Notes: a model not told the origin generated them from the sequence alone. 64,000 nucleotides of DNA from Candidatus Roizmanbacteria bacterium (GCA_016214055.1 JACRPE010000026.1:1-64000); one strand, 5' to 3'; positions 44,856 to 52,444 are shown, counted from the first letter of the stretch. Made by a program: numbers and translations.

Positions 44856-45101
44856 ATGGCCCATACAAAAGCCCAACGTGCGGTTCGAGGAAACAGAGAT
44901 TCTGCCGGTCGCCGTCTGGGAGTAAAAAAATTTGGAGGAGAGTCAGTTGAGCCGGGAAATATCATCATGCGCCAGCAGGGCACTAAATTCAAAGCGGGTG
45001 AAGGAACGATGCTTACCAACGACTTCACCATCATGGCTTTAAAAAAAGGGACTGTAGCCTTCAAAACAAGGCAGGGACAAAAATACATCTTCGTAAAGTA
45101 A
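44856..45101 (+). CDS. rpmA: Ribosomal protein bL27
   Basis: 81 residues. MAHTKAQRAVRGNRDSAGRRLGVK and GNIIMRQQGTKFKAGEGTMLTNDFTIMALKKG match bL27. There is no cleavable N-terminal extension of the Firmicutes type. It begins directly after the rplU stop, with no gap. Confidence 0.97.
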   Translation: MAHTKAQRAVRGNRDSAGRRLGVKKFGGESVEPGNIIMRQQGTKFKAGEGTMLTNDFTIMALKKGTVAFKTRQGQKYIFVK

Positions 45102-45112
45102 TTCCTCTTTTG

Positions 45113-45121
45113 TGCTACAAT
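45113..45121 (+). promoter_or_regulatory. Extended -10 of the HTH gene
   Basis: TGCTACAAT, 8 bases before the ATG at 45130. No -35 match is seen, as is usual with extended -10 promoters. The same nonamer precedes the GT2 gene at 60630. Confidence 0.55.
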
Positions 45122-45129
45122 TCCCCTAT

Positions 45130-45681
45130 ATGCCCCCCGAAATTGACCACGTCATTGAACAAGCAAAAAAGGAGAAAAACGTCATCACTAAAGCTAAATT
45201 GCTTCGTTTTTTAACCGTGGATAAAGAAATGAGAATAAAAGATGTGAGCCGCATGATCGGGATGAAAGAATCCTATGTCTGCCATATACTTCGGCTGAAT
45301 AAATTAGATGACATGATCGTGGACGGCTACTATTCCAAGCTTATTTCCATAAGTCACCTATTTATCATTTCCCGTCTGCGTACAACGGATGAAATTAGGT
45401 TAGCATATGAAAAGGTGATCTCAGACAATCTGACCGTGATTCAAACTGAGGAACTGGTGCGCGAGATTCTATATGAGATGAAATCTACCGGTGAACACCT
45501 TCCTCAAGAAGAGATTGAGAAGGCAAAAAAGACAATCTCAGACGTCTTTGCTGGTGCAAAAATGAAGCTTATACAGACGAGGGTTAAAAGCAAGATAGTG
45601 CTCGAAATAAAAGGAAGCCTGACCGACTCAACCCCTGCAATCCGTGCAATCATAAAAAAACTCACCTCACTTACTTCTTAA
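45130..45681 (+). CDS. ParB-type helix-turn-helix protein without the CTPase domain
   Basis: 183 residues from ATG 45130 (MPPEIDHVIEQ). The central part resembles the ParB/Noc HTH domain: IKDVSRMIGMKESYVCHILRLNKLDDMI, then ISISHLFIISRL and LTVIQTEELVREIL, matching the S-x-x-Y-V-x-N/H-x-L-R-L and S-V-x-x-T-E-x-L-V pattern. The N-terminal ParB CTP-binding domain (GxxR motif) is absent. The last 40 residues may form a small dimerisation domain. It is probably DNA-binding; its target is unknown. Its 3' end overlaps convergent lepB by 15 bases. Confidence 0.65.
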   Translation: MPPEIDHVIEQAKKEKNVITKAKLLRFLTVDKEMRIKDVSRMIGMKESYVCHILRLNKLDDMIVDGYYSKLISISHLFIISRLRTTDEIRLAYEKVISDNLTVIQTEELVREILYEMKSTGEHLPQEEIEKAKKTISDVFAGAKMKLIQTRVKSKIVLEIKGSLTDSTPAIRAIIKKLTSLTS

Positions 45682-46245
45682 ACTATCCGGAAATGGGTTG
45701 TCAATACTACCAATTTTTGTTGAAGGAAAGTAGCGGTAAAATACCTGGCCGATAACACTGTCCTCCGGAACCGGTCCAAATTCGCGCGAATCTGAGGATC
45801 GGGGCCGATTATCTCCCATTACAAACAAATAACCATCGGGTACAGTGACCGCCTCGCCATTTTTGGAAAATCCATTTTCCCACAAGTTTGTCTTGGCAGA
45901 GATATAGCCCTCGGTCAGCTTTATACCATTCACATATACCTCACTGTCCTTCACCATAACCTTATCACCGGGAAGCCCAATAATCCGCTTGATATACTCA
46001 ATGTCAGGATTTTTGGGTGATTTAAACACGATCACATCGCCGCGATTATAACCTCGGAATTTATATGTAACTTTACTGGTAAAAATATAATCACCGCTAT
46101 TAAATGTCGGGTCCATGGAAGCTCCTTTTACTTGATTAGGTTGCATGATAAAGAGGTATACCACGATAAAAAGGGATCCAATGAAGACTACCGTCTCCAG
46201 TATGTCCATCACAAACTCAAGTATTGCCTTAAAGACCTTCAGCAT
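45667..46245 (-). CDS. lepB: Signal peptidase I (LepB type)
   Basis: 192 residues from ATG 46245. One N-terminal membrane helix (about 15-34), catalytic Ser43 in GASMDPTF and Lys86 in EYIKRIIGLPGD, then VMGDNRPRSSDSREFGPV. This is the Ser/Lys dyad of ordinary bacterial signal peptidases, distinct from the SipW-type enzyme at 50424. A longer frame to 46344 reads back through the tRNA-like repeat and is rejected. A promoter lies 6 bases before the chosen start. Confidence 0.94.
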   Translation of the reverse strand: MLKVFKAILEFVMDILETVVFIGSLFIVVYLFIMQPNQVKGASMDPTFNSGDYIFTSKVTYKFRGYNRGDVIVFKSPKNPDIEYIKRIIGLPGDKVMVKDSEVYVNGIKLTEGYISAKTNLWENGFSKNGEAVTVPDGYLFVMGDNRPRSSDSREFGPVPEDSVIGQVFYRYFPSTKIGSIDNPFPDSLRSK

Positions 46246-46251
46246 ACGGTT

Positions 46252-46280
46252 ATTGTAGTGAAAAAAGTTGCAAAAAACAA
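46252..46280 (-). promoter_or_regulatory. lepB promoter
   Basis: Minus strand TTGTTT (46275-46280), 17 bases, TACAAT (46252-46257), 6 bases, ATG at 46245. Confidence 0.5.
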
Positions 46281-46311
46281 GGTATAGAACTACAATAGAG
46301 AGGTAATTATT

Positions 46312-46378
46312 GGACCCGTAGTTTACCCGAACGAATTTCAGCATTCATTGGAAATTCGCGCGGGTGAAGTTGGCTAGA
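46312..46378 (+). repeat. Interrupted partial copy of the tRNA-Val 5' end with an inserted hairpin
   Basis: GGACCCGTAGTT (46312-46323) is identical to the first 12 bases of the tRNA-Val gene at 46647. After 44 bases, AGTTGGCTAGA (46368-46378) repeats the tRNA D-loop region. The 44-base insert folds into a hairpin: ACCCG plus CGAATTTC (46325-46339) pairs with GAAATTCG plus CGGGT (46351-46365), with a 2x2 internal loop. There is no anticodon arm or T-arm, so it is not a tRNA. It lies directly before the GIY-YIG gene. Confidence 0.6.
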
Positions 46379-46395
46379 CATTAATCGTAGCGCAT

Positions 46396-46656
46396 ATGTA
46401 CTATGTGTATGTTTTAAAAAGTCAAAAAGATCGGCAGTTATATACAGGGTATAGTAGCGATCTTAGAAGTCGACTTAACGATCACAATAACGGTAAAGTC
46501 GATATTACAAAGCATCGAAGACCATTTTCACTTATATATTACGAAGCATATTTACATCAACAAGATGCCACGGCAAGAGAAAAGTATTTGAAAACTCAAT
46601 GGGGAAGAAATTACTTAAAGAGAACCTTAAAAAATTATTGGTTACAGGACCCGTAG
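46396..46656 (+). CDS. Small GIY-YIG nuclease-domain protein
   Basis: 86 residues, a single GIY-YIG domain. YYVYVLKSQKDRQLYTGYS carries the two half-motifs (YVY and YTG variants), followed by LRSRLNDHNNGKV with the conserved Arg, and the domain's LIYYEAYLHQQDATAREKYLKTQWGR end. This is the UvrC/homing-nuclease-like stand-alone family (COG2827-like). Its stop codon TAG lies inside the tRNA-Val gene (tRNA positions 8-10). A partial copy of the same tRNA's 5' end precedes it, as if it had inserted there. Confidence 0.85.
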   Translation: MYYVYVLKSQKDRQLYTGYSSDLRSRLNDHNNGKVDITKHRRPFSLIYYEAYLHQQDATAREKYLKTQWGRNYLKRTLKNYWLQDP

Positions 46657-46723
46657 TTCAGTTGGCTAGAACGTTGCATTCACATTGCAAAGGTCAGAGG
46701 TTCGAGTCCTCTCGGGTCCACCA
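46647..46723 (+). tRNA. tRNA-Val (anticodon CAC)
   Basis: 77 bases including encoded CCA. The acceptor stem GGACCCG pairs with CGGGTCC. D-arm GTTC/GAAC, anticodon stem TTGCA/TGCAA with loop TTCACAT (anticodon CAC, Val GUG), variable loop AGGTC, T-arm AGAGG-TTCGAGT-CCTCT, discriminator A. All arms pair perfectly. Confidence 0.97.
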
Positions 46724-47953
46724 TTTTTTGGCAAGTAAGATTGCCAAAATTACGGCAATATCAAGTAGTACAAAATATTTCATAAAAGGTGAAGGGGATT
46801 TGGGGAAAAGTAAAAAGTTAAAACTATGACAGCTGTTCATAATCCGGAAAACTGCAAGACCTCCCAGAAGAGCCCCCAGACCGGTAAGTAACATGTTCCT
46901 GCTGTTCATATTTTTTGCAAAACGGAAATAATAGAGGGCGAGTAAGAGCGATTGGAGTAGCAGTATCTGCCACCAATAGGCGATACACTTTGAGGTTGTA
47001 ACTCCTTTTACTTCTTTTTGAGATCCCTTATTATTTAATCCTTGTGTACCTGATGATGTACTTACTCCCAGTACTTCTGTTGTAGGAATGGGCGATGGAA
47101 TGGGGAGTGGTGTAGAAGTTGGGGTGGGTGCAGGAGTTGAGGTAGGTGCAAGATAATTTTTTCCATCCCCAATTGTTGCAATACCGGTAGTTGCACCTTC
47201 CTTACAACCATTCACCGCACGGACTTTAAAATAATGGGTATAACTTGTAAGATTAAGACCGGTTATATTTGTTTCGGTTGTTTTACCAACCGATCTTGTT
47301 CCTTCACCATCCCCGTCAGTGTCAGTATCCTTTGACCAACTTACTCGATAACCGGTGACCGGATCAGTTGCCGTTCCCCAAGTTGCCTTAACTTCAGCGT
47401 CATTTACTCTGCTAAGAGTTACGGAACCGGGAGTGGCAGGCGCTGTATCGGTACATGCGGGTGGAGTCGGAGTTGGACTCGATATGAGTCCTATTATCAA
47501 GTCAAACTGTGTAGTCATGCTCTGATATTCATTGCCTGAGGTTGAATACATGGTTGCCTGAAACGAAAAAGTTTCAGAGGCATGTGAGGCTAAATTATCA
47601 AGTAAAAGAACCTCACCTGAGGCATAAAATGCGTGTAGTGAGTTTGAAAATAATACGGTGGAGTCAGATTTGGTTATAATAAGGTCTATCACCTGGTCGA
47701 CGTCACCACTTGTTAAAGTTTGTGAGGACTGGACTCCAACCTTTCGATCAATTGAGCTGTTATTAGTAAACTGTACTGTTTTAGTAAGCGTTTTCCCCGG
47801 ATACCAGACTTCAGAGGAAGGAAAAAAGGCGGGGAGACTGGGGGAACATCCGGCGCTGTATGTACACGTAAGATTATAATCTGCGGCCTTTACTCCGGCA
47901 ACTATAAACAATAGCGGTACTAAAAGCAAAGATAAAACAATTATTTTTTTCAT
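46694..47953 (-). CDS. Secreted FN3-domain surface protein with C-terminal membrane segments
   Basis: 419 residues. Signal peptide (1-23), a TasA-like beta-sandwich (about 24-150: WYPGKTLTKTVQFTNNSS and GNEYQSMTTQFDL), a fibronectin III domain (about 168-265), a Thr/Pro-rich linker with TPTSTPLPIPSPIP, and about three C-terminal hydrophobic segments. The last ten or so codons (WTREDSNL) are antisense to the tRNA-Val gene, whose sequence supplies the stop. It is the last gene of the TasA/SipW operon and may anchor the fibre to the membrane (inference). Confidence 0.75.
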   Translation of the reverse strand: MKKIIVLSLLLVPLLFIVAGVKAADYNLTCTYSAGCSPSLPAFFPSSEVWYPGKTLTKTVQFTNNSSIDRKVGVQSSQTLTSGDVDQVIDLIITKSDSTVLFSNSLHAFYASGEVLLLDNLASHASETFSFQATMYSTSGNEYQSMTTQFDLIIGLISSPTPTPPACTDTAPATPGSVTLSRVNDAEVKATWGTATDPVTGYRVSWSKDTDTDGDGEGTRSVGKTTETNITGLNLTSYTHYFKVRAVNGCKEGATTGIATIGDGKNYLAPTSTPAPTPTSTPLPIPSPIPTTEVLGVSTSSGTQGLNNKGSQKEVKGVTTSKCIAYWWQILLLQSLLLALYYFRFAKNMNSRNMLLTGLGALLGGLAVFRIMNSCHSFNFLLFPKSPSPFMKYFVLLDIAVILAILLAKKWWTREDSNL

Positions 47954-47954
47954 A

Positions 47955-50417
47955 CTATAAACCTTTTTCTAATTTTGTTTCCTTTCCGTTTTTATCTGTC
48001 AATGTAACAACTAATTTAAAATTTTTTACATCCTGGTCATAGGTACATACTTCTCCCGAGCATGTGGCTAGATCAAGGGCATTCTTTTCAAAAGTATCTT
48101 GTGAAGAAATATCTATATCAGATCCTACAAGCCCTTTTGCACTGCTGAAGGCATCATAACTGAGCTCATAGGAAAGCTTATTATAGTCGGCAATATTACT
48201 GACTGAGAATGAAACTGTTTTTTTGTCATCGGCAAGAGTGAGGGAAGCCTCGGATGTTGCGATGACCGCAACAGGAGTGACTGTAGGAGTGGTTGCGACA
48301 TTATAGTATCGATTGTATGGTTCATTTTCAGATCTATTTTGAGCTCTCGGAGTGCCTCGCTCATCCGCACTTCCATCAAAGTAGTCAGTGGTTGATGCGG
48401 CATCGATACACGAATACCAATTTAATTGATTTGTGCCGTCTCCTGGTATTGAAGTGCGCTCCATTGAGTAATATTTCTGTAGGCCTGCGGTTGTAACGAA
48501 AAGTCCTTCACGAGGAGTAGTTCCATTCCAGGCAGAATCAATTATATTACTACTTGCATCATATAATTTTATTGATAAGTTTGTATTGGAAAGATTGACT
48601 CCTGTTGTCTGATAATCAACCGTAGTTGTATTTATCAATCGGGAGGCATTAGCAGCAAAATTAGAAATAAGGAAATATCCTCTTGCAGTTATAGTTTTGC
48701 CCACAGGAATAGTGAACATTGTTAATTCAGGTGTTCCAAATCTTGTCATATAAAAATTATCCAAAGCTATATCGTGATCGGTCATATTGCGTAATTCGAT
48801 CCACTCATCGGCTGTCGATAAACTTGACCCCATCCACATAAGTTCATTGATGACAATATCGCCAGCGTTGACGGTAGAGCCAGCAATAGTACTTGCGGAT
48901 AATATGTTCGATAAACCGGATGTGTTTGGAGCTTCGTCTAAAGTCTTTATAGCAAAATAATAAGTCGTGGAAGCATTAAGCCCAATAACTTCAAGATTTT
49001 CCGTGCTACCAGCTGTCTGTGGAGTGGAGATTTTATCCACTTTAGTAGCAGCACTAAAGTCCGCATCGTTTGTGATATTTGCTGTTGAATATCGGACATC
49101 ATATGATGCCGCCCTTCCACTTCCTCCATCATTACCGGGAGCAGTCCAAGCGAGAGTAACGGAATTAGCCGTGGTTGCAGTTGCCGTTAAATCAGTGATA
49201 TCGCTTGGGGATGAAGTATCTGTAATTACAGTCACAGGGTTAATTAAACTCGAGTTACCTGCGGCATCAGTACAATAATATGAAAGTGAGTGGGTACCTG
49301 CTCCCGTAATTTGGAATGTTCCCCCGGTAATAATAGGATTATACCCTCCTCCATCTACCTCATAATAACAACTTGATATGCCGGAAAATCCATCGGTTCC
49401 AGTTATCTTATAATCGGCAGTTCCCTTGGCGGAGATAAAGTAAGTGGTTATTTTGTCTAAATATACCCATGAATTATCGGTGGTATCGGTAGTATTTCCC
49501 GCGTACAATGCTAGATTAACTTTTGTGTCAGTAACATTACTTAAGTTGTAATAAAACTGTTGCCACCCTGAAGACCGTGCCGCTCCGTCACCCACATCAA
49601 GTGGATTTACCGATTTTGAAGCAAGGCTAAATATCTCTTGTCCGTTTAAGCGGATGAAAAATCCCGGGTCATCATTGGGAGCTACATCTCTACTGAAGAA
49701 ATTATACCTAAGGGATATACTTTTTGCTCCGCTGTCAAAGGATTTCATCAATCTATTTTGCCAAACATACGTGCTGGCCCTTCCTACACGAGCCATATAC
49801 GATCCTTCGTAAGGAGTGACAGTAAACGAAGGAGTCGTGCCGGTATCAGACGACATAACCTGCGCATCTCCATAAGTAGTCCATCCATTCATATTTCCGA
49901 GTTCAAAGTCACCATTTGATATTTTATCCTCAACGGCTTTGTAGCCTGAACCGGTTACTTCAAGGGAAGCGCTTGGAGCAGTAGCATCTACGATGAGAGT
50001 ATATGTTGAGCCTGTTGAGATATATTCATATTGATCTTTAGCCAATATCCTCCAGTAATGGGTACCCTCTGAAAGACCAGCAAGAGGGTACGAAGTTGAT
50101 GTGATCCAACCTGATTGCTGAAGATTTACCGTGAACCCTACATCGTCAGCAAACTGAAATTGGTAATAGGTTTGAGGGCTTGGGCAGTGATTCGTGGTTG
50201 AGGTCCATGAAAAAGTGATATTGGTATTATTTGAGTAATCGGATGAAGGATTGGTTCTGGTTGGAGAATCTGGAGCACCCCAGCAAGTAGCCTGAAGTGT
50301 ATTTCCGCTTGACGATTCATTATCTGAGAGGTATGAGTTGGTGATTGGTATAAAATATACCCCCACCATAAGGGCCAATATCACCAGTTTTAACAAAGCA
50401 CGCCTTGCTATTTTCAT
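47955..50417 (-). CDS. Large secreted protein with SipW-type signal, FN3 and lamin-tail domains
   Basis: 820 residues. The N-terminus has a hydrophobic segment followed by SYLSDNESSSGNTLQA, the SipW-dependent signal shared with the TasA-like proteins downstream in the genome order. An FN3-like domain (about 50-145), a jelly-roll-like ISNGDFELGNMNGWTTYGDAQV region (about 165-330), a second FN3 (about 405-505) and a lamin-tail domain (about 515-690: AGDIVINELMWMGSSLSTADEWIELRNM) follow. It is probably extracellular and adhesive, and assembled with the TasA-like fibre. Confidence 0.78.
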   Translation of the reverse strand: MKIARRALLKLVILALMVGVYFIPITNSYLSDNESSSGNTLQATCWGAPDSPTRTNPSSDYSNNTNITFSWTSTTNHCPSPQTYYQFQFADDVGFTVNLQQSGWITSTSYPLAGLSEGTHYWRILAKDQYEYISTGSTYTLIVDATAPSASLEVTGSGYKAVEDKISNGDFELGNMNGWTTYGDAQVMSSDTGTTPSFTVTPYEGSYMARVGRASTYVWQNRLMKSFDSGAKSISLRYNFFSRDVAPNDDPGFFIRLNGQEIFSLASKSVNPLDVGDGAARSSGWQQFYYNLSNVTDTKVNLALYAGNTTDTTDNSWVYLDKITTYFISAKGTADYKITGTDGFSGISSCYYEVDGGGYNPIITGGTFQITGAGTHSLSYYCTDAAGNSSLINPVTVITDTSSPSDITDLTATATTANSVTLAWTAPGNDGGSGRAASYDVRYSTANITNDADFSAATKVDKISTPQTAGSTENLEVIGLNASTTYYFAIKTLDEAPNTSGLSNILSASTIAGSTVNAGDIVINELMWMGSSLSTADEWIELRNMTDHDIALDNFYMTRFGTPELTMFTIPVGKTITARGYFLISNFAANASRLINTTTVDYQTTGVNLSNTNLSIKLYDASSNIIDSAWNGTTPREGLFVTTAGLQKYYSMERTSIPGDGTNQLNWYSCIDAASTTDYFDGSADERGTPRAQNRSENEPYNRYYNVATTPTVTPVAVIATSEASLTLADDKKTVSFSVSNIADYNKLSYELSYDAFSSAKGLVGSDIDISSQDTFEKNALDLATCSGEVCTYDQDVKNFKLVVTLTDKNGKETKLEKGL

Positions 50418-50423
50418 CTCACT

Positions 50424-51053
50424 TTACTTTCCTACTATTTTTTTAACACCTTTCTTCACTTCTTTCTCAACCTCTATAATTTCCTCTCCAACTTTTTCTT
50501 CCACCTTTTCAAATGTTGAAAGCTTACGATGCTTGCCGACTTTCAACAATCTCAACGCTTCATTTTTAATATTCATGAGTTCACCATAGGCGATGATGGT
50601 CGCTGGTATGATTATCATAAATATGAGGCTGGGTAAGGTTTTGGAATAGCCGATGGGATATCCCAAGTAGGGTACAGTCAGGAATACTTTTCCAATAATA
50701 TTTTGAGGAAGCAGTTCTTGAGTATCTGAAGATTTGTTAGCATCACCTTTGGTCTCATAACTCACCTGCTTATTTTTTACTATTTTTGTGACAATCCGGT
50801 GAGTCACCGTCTTTCTTGGTTCAGATGACTTCATAGTTATAACATCGTTTACACTGTATTGTTTGACAGGTTTAACAAATACAATACTTCCAGTTTTGAT
50901 AGTTGGCTCCATCGAACCACTTACCACCGAATATATTTTGTAATTATTAGGCAATCTGATAACCGATACACCAATAACCACAAGGAGTAATATCAATATT
51001 ATGAATAGGATATTGTAAATAAGAGAAAGAAGTTTTTTTAATTTTTTAAACAT
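50424..51053 (-). CDS. sipW: SipW-type signal peptidase I (Ser/His type)
   Basis: 209 residues. N-terminal membrane helix (about 12-31), catalytic Ser47 in VVSGSMEPTI, and His85 in KTVTHRIV where bacterial LepB has Lys. That Ser/His pair defines the SipW/archaeal/ER class. A second membrane segment (about 150-168) precedes a Lys/Glu-rich coiled-coil tail. In Bacillus SipW processes TasA and TapA; here it lies directly among proteins with the matching AYFSD signal. Confidence 0.9.
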   Translation of the reverse strand: MFKKLKKLLSLIYNILFIILILLLVVIGVSVIRLPNNYKIYSVVSGSMEPTIKTGSIVFVKPVKQYSVNDVITMKSSEPRKTVTHRIVTKIVKNKQVSYETKGDANKSSDTQELLPQNIIGKVFLTVPYLGYPIGYSKTLPSLIFMIIIPATIIAYGELMNIKNEALRLLKVGKHRKLSTFEKVEEKVGEEIIEVEKEVKKGVKKIVGK

Positions 51054-51083
51054 ATTAATTTAAATAATTTTTAGGACAATCAC

Positions 51084-51110
51084 CTTCCTCACAAACAATT
51101 TGTGAGGAAG
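51084..51110 (-). other. Strong intercistronic hairpin between the second TasA-like gene and sipW
   Basis: CTTCCTCACAAA (51084-51095), a 3-base loop, and TTTGTGAGGAAG (51099-51110): a perfect 12-bp stem. No T-run follows on the minus strand, so it is more likely an mRNA stabiliser or processing site than a terminator. Confidence 0.65.
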
Positions 51111-51134
51111 AAGTAATCCCAAACAGTTCAAAGC

Positions 51135-51731
51135 TTATTGAGCAAGAGTTTGACCAAGCTCAAATGTCATGCCAAGATTCACCGTATCTCCTTGACCCTT
51201 ATTATCATTTGCGCTTGGGGTCCAATTAAGCACTAAAGTAACGTAATTAGTTGCACCCGCGGCTAATGATAAATCCAAATCAGGATACTCGCTTGCCATA
51301 CCCCCTAATGATCCAGAATAGATTGTAGGTTCAACCCCATCCTGTACTCCGTTTCCGTTCGTATCAACAAAAAGATTGGCAGTAAGCAAAGACCCTAATG
51401 TGCCGACGTCAGGATTTTCTTCAGCAAGTTCAGGCTCTGTTGTGGTGCCTGCCCCATGAACTTGTGCGATGCTGTGTAAATCAAGATAACCAGCAATTGA
51501 TCCAGCGTTACGCAGAGTCCATGTTCCTGTTTGCGTATCTCCGGGCTTCATGTCAGTTACTGTAAACTTTACAACGTTTGTATTCCCGCCATCTACATTA
51601 AGATCTAATGTGCCCGCGGCAAAAGTGTTACCGGTTGAAGTCTCTGTGTCGCTAAAATAAGCTCTAGTTGCTCCAACGACCAGTGATGCCATAGCGAATA
51701 CCATAACTAAACTTAAGATAATCTTTTTCAT
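51135..51731 (-). CDS. TasA/CalY (camelysin)-like fibre protein 2
   Basis: 198 residues. Signal MKKIILSLVMVFAMASLVVG, then ATRAYFSDTETSTGNTFAAGTLDL, the SipW-dependent TasA/CalY N-terminus. The mature beta-sandwich has VTDMKPGDTQTGTWTLRNAGSIAGYLDL, typical of PF12389. TasA polymerises into matrix fibres in Bacillus. A very strong Shine-Dalgarno (AGGAGGTGA) lies 6 bases before the ATG, suggesting high expression. Confidence 0.9.
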   Translation of the reverse strand: MKKIILSLVMVFAMASLVVGATRAYFSDTETSTGNTFAAGTLDLNVDGGNTNVVKFTVTDMKPGDTQTGTWTLRNAGSIAGYLDLHSIAQVHGAGTTTEPELAEENPDVGTLGSLLTANLFVDTNGNGVQDGVEPTIYSGSLGGMASEYPDLDLSLAAGATNYVTLVLNWTPSANDNKGQGDTVNLGMTFELGQTLAQ

Positions 51732-51737
51732 ATTTTT

Positions 51738-51746
51738 TCACCTCCT
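51738..51746 (-). promoter_or_regulatory. Strong Shine-Dalgarno of the second TasA-like gene
   Basis: AGGAGGTGA on the minus strand, 6 bases before the ATG at 51731. Stands out because most genes here lack any such site. Confidence 0.85.
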
Positions 51747-51785
51747 TTCAAGAAAATTAACTCGTTATTTCTCCTTCATGCGGAG

Positions 51786-52388
51786 TTATATTTGATCAAG
51801 ACTAAAAAGAATATCGAATTCTACGCCGTCATTTTGGGCTAAATTATCCTGTGTGCCAGCATGAGTATCCCATTCTAGATCCAGATTTGTTACTACAGTT
51901 GCTCCCGGTGCAAGAGTTTCTCCTGTCACAACAACACCTTCTGCCGAATTCAAGGGGCTCATCTTTAATCCCCAACCTCCCCAAGGAGCTTCGTTTCTTG
52001 ACCATTTAACAAACGTTAGTCCTCCCAATTCACCCTCGGTAGCTCCGCACGAAACATCACCCGCCTCAGTTTCTGGCTCAGTACACCCATTTTCATTATT
52101 TTTGATATTTATAATTTTCATTTTAAATACTCCAGACACTGATCCGGCATTTTTCAGGCTAAAATTACCCCCATAATTATGCGACCAACTTGGATAAGGT
52201 TTAAGATTGGCTCGGGTAATATGAACTACCACTGGATCGTCAGCATTATTTACTTTCAAATCCAAAGTACCCATGGAGAGAGTGTTTCCGGTACTTGTTT
52301 CATTATCCGAGAAGTATGCGCGTGTTGCCGCGACAACACTGGAGGCGACTACTATTACCGTTATCAAACTAATTATTATCTTCTTCAC
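51786..52388 (-). CDS. TasA/CalY (camelysin)-like fibre protein 1
   Basis: 200 residues, starting with GTG. Signal MKKIIISLITVIVVASSVVA, then ATRAYFSDNETSTGNTLSMGTLDLKV. The mature part has a TWSLKNAGS-like block reading GGNFSLKNAGSVSGVFKM and a C-terminal AQNDGVEFDILFSL. It is paralogous to the gene at 51135 (near-identical signal region, divergent mature part). It is first in the fibre operon, preceded by AGGAGGTGA 8 bases before the GTG. Confidence 0.88.
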   Translation of the reverse strand: MKKIIISLITVIVVASSVVAATRAYFSDNETSTGNTLSMGTLDLKVNNADDPVVVHITRANLKPYPSWSHNYGGNFSLKNAGSVSGVFKMKIINIKNNENGCTEPETEAGDVSCGATEGELGGLTFVKWSRNEAPWGGWGLKMSPLNSAEGVVVTGETLAPGATVVTNLDLEWDTHAGTQDNLAQNDGVEFDILFSLDQI

Positions 52389-52396
52389 TTAATTGC

Positions 52397-52405
52397 TCAC
52401 CTCCT
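52397..52405 (-). promoter_or_regulatory. Strong Shine-Dalgarno of the first TasA-like gene
   Basis: AGGAGGTGA on the minus strand, 8 bases before the GTG start at 52388; it decides the GTG start. No confident promoter could be placed upstream. Confidence 0.85.
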
Positions 52406-52444
52406 CTATGTTAATTTCATAAAATTGTTAACTACTCTGAATCC

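Noticed and set aside
46246-46344. 33-residue N-terminal extension of lepB
   Set aside because: It reads antisense through the tRNA-like repeat; a promoter lies just before the ATG at 46245 and the signal-peptidase family starts there.
46312-46395. Second tRNA-Val
   Set aside because: Only the acceptor 5' strand and part of the D-loop match; no anticodon arm, T-arm or acceptor 3' strand.
46726-46749. Terminator after tRNA-Val (TTTTGGCAA/TTGCCAAAA hairpin)
   Set aside because: No T-run follows on either strand and the repeat lies in the coding region of the FN3 protein; noted only as an inverted repeat.
46599-46829. Plus-strand open frame of 76 codons running through the tRNA-Val
   Set aside because: Its VVQLARTLHSHCKGQRFESSRVHH segment is simply the translated tRNA gene; no start signal or family.
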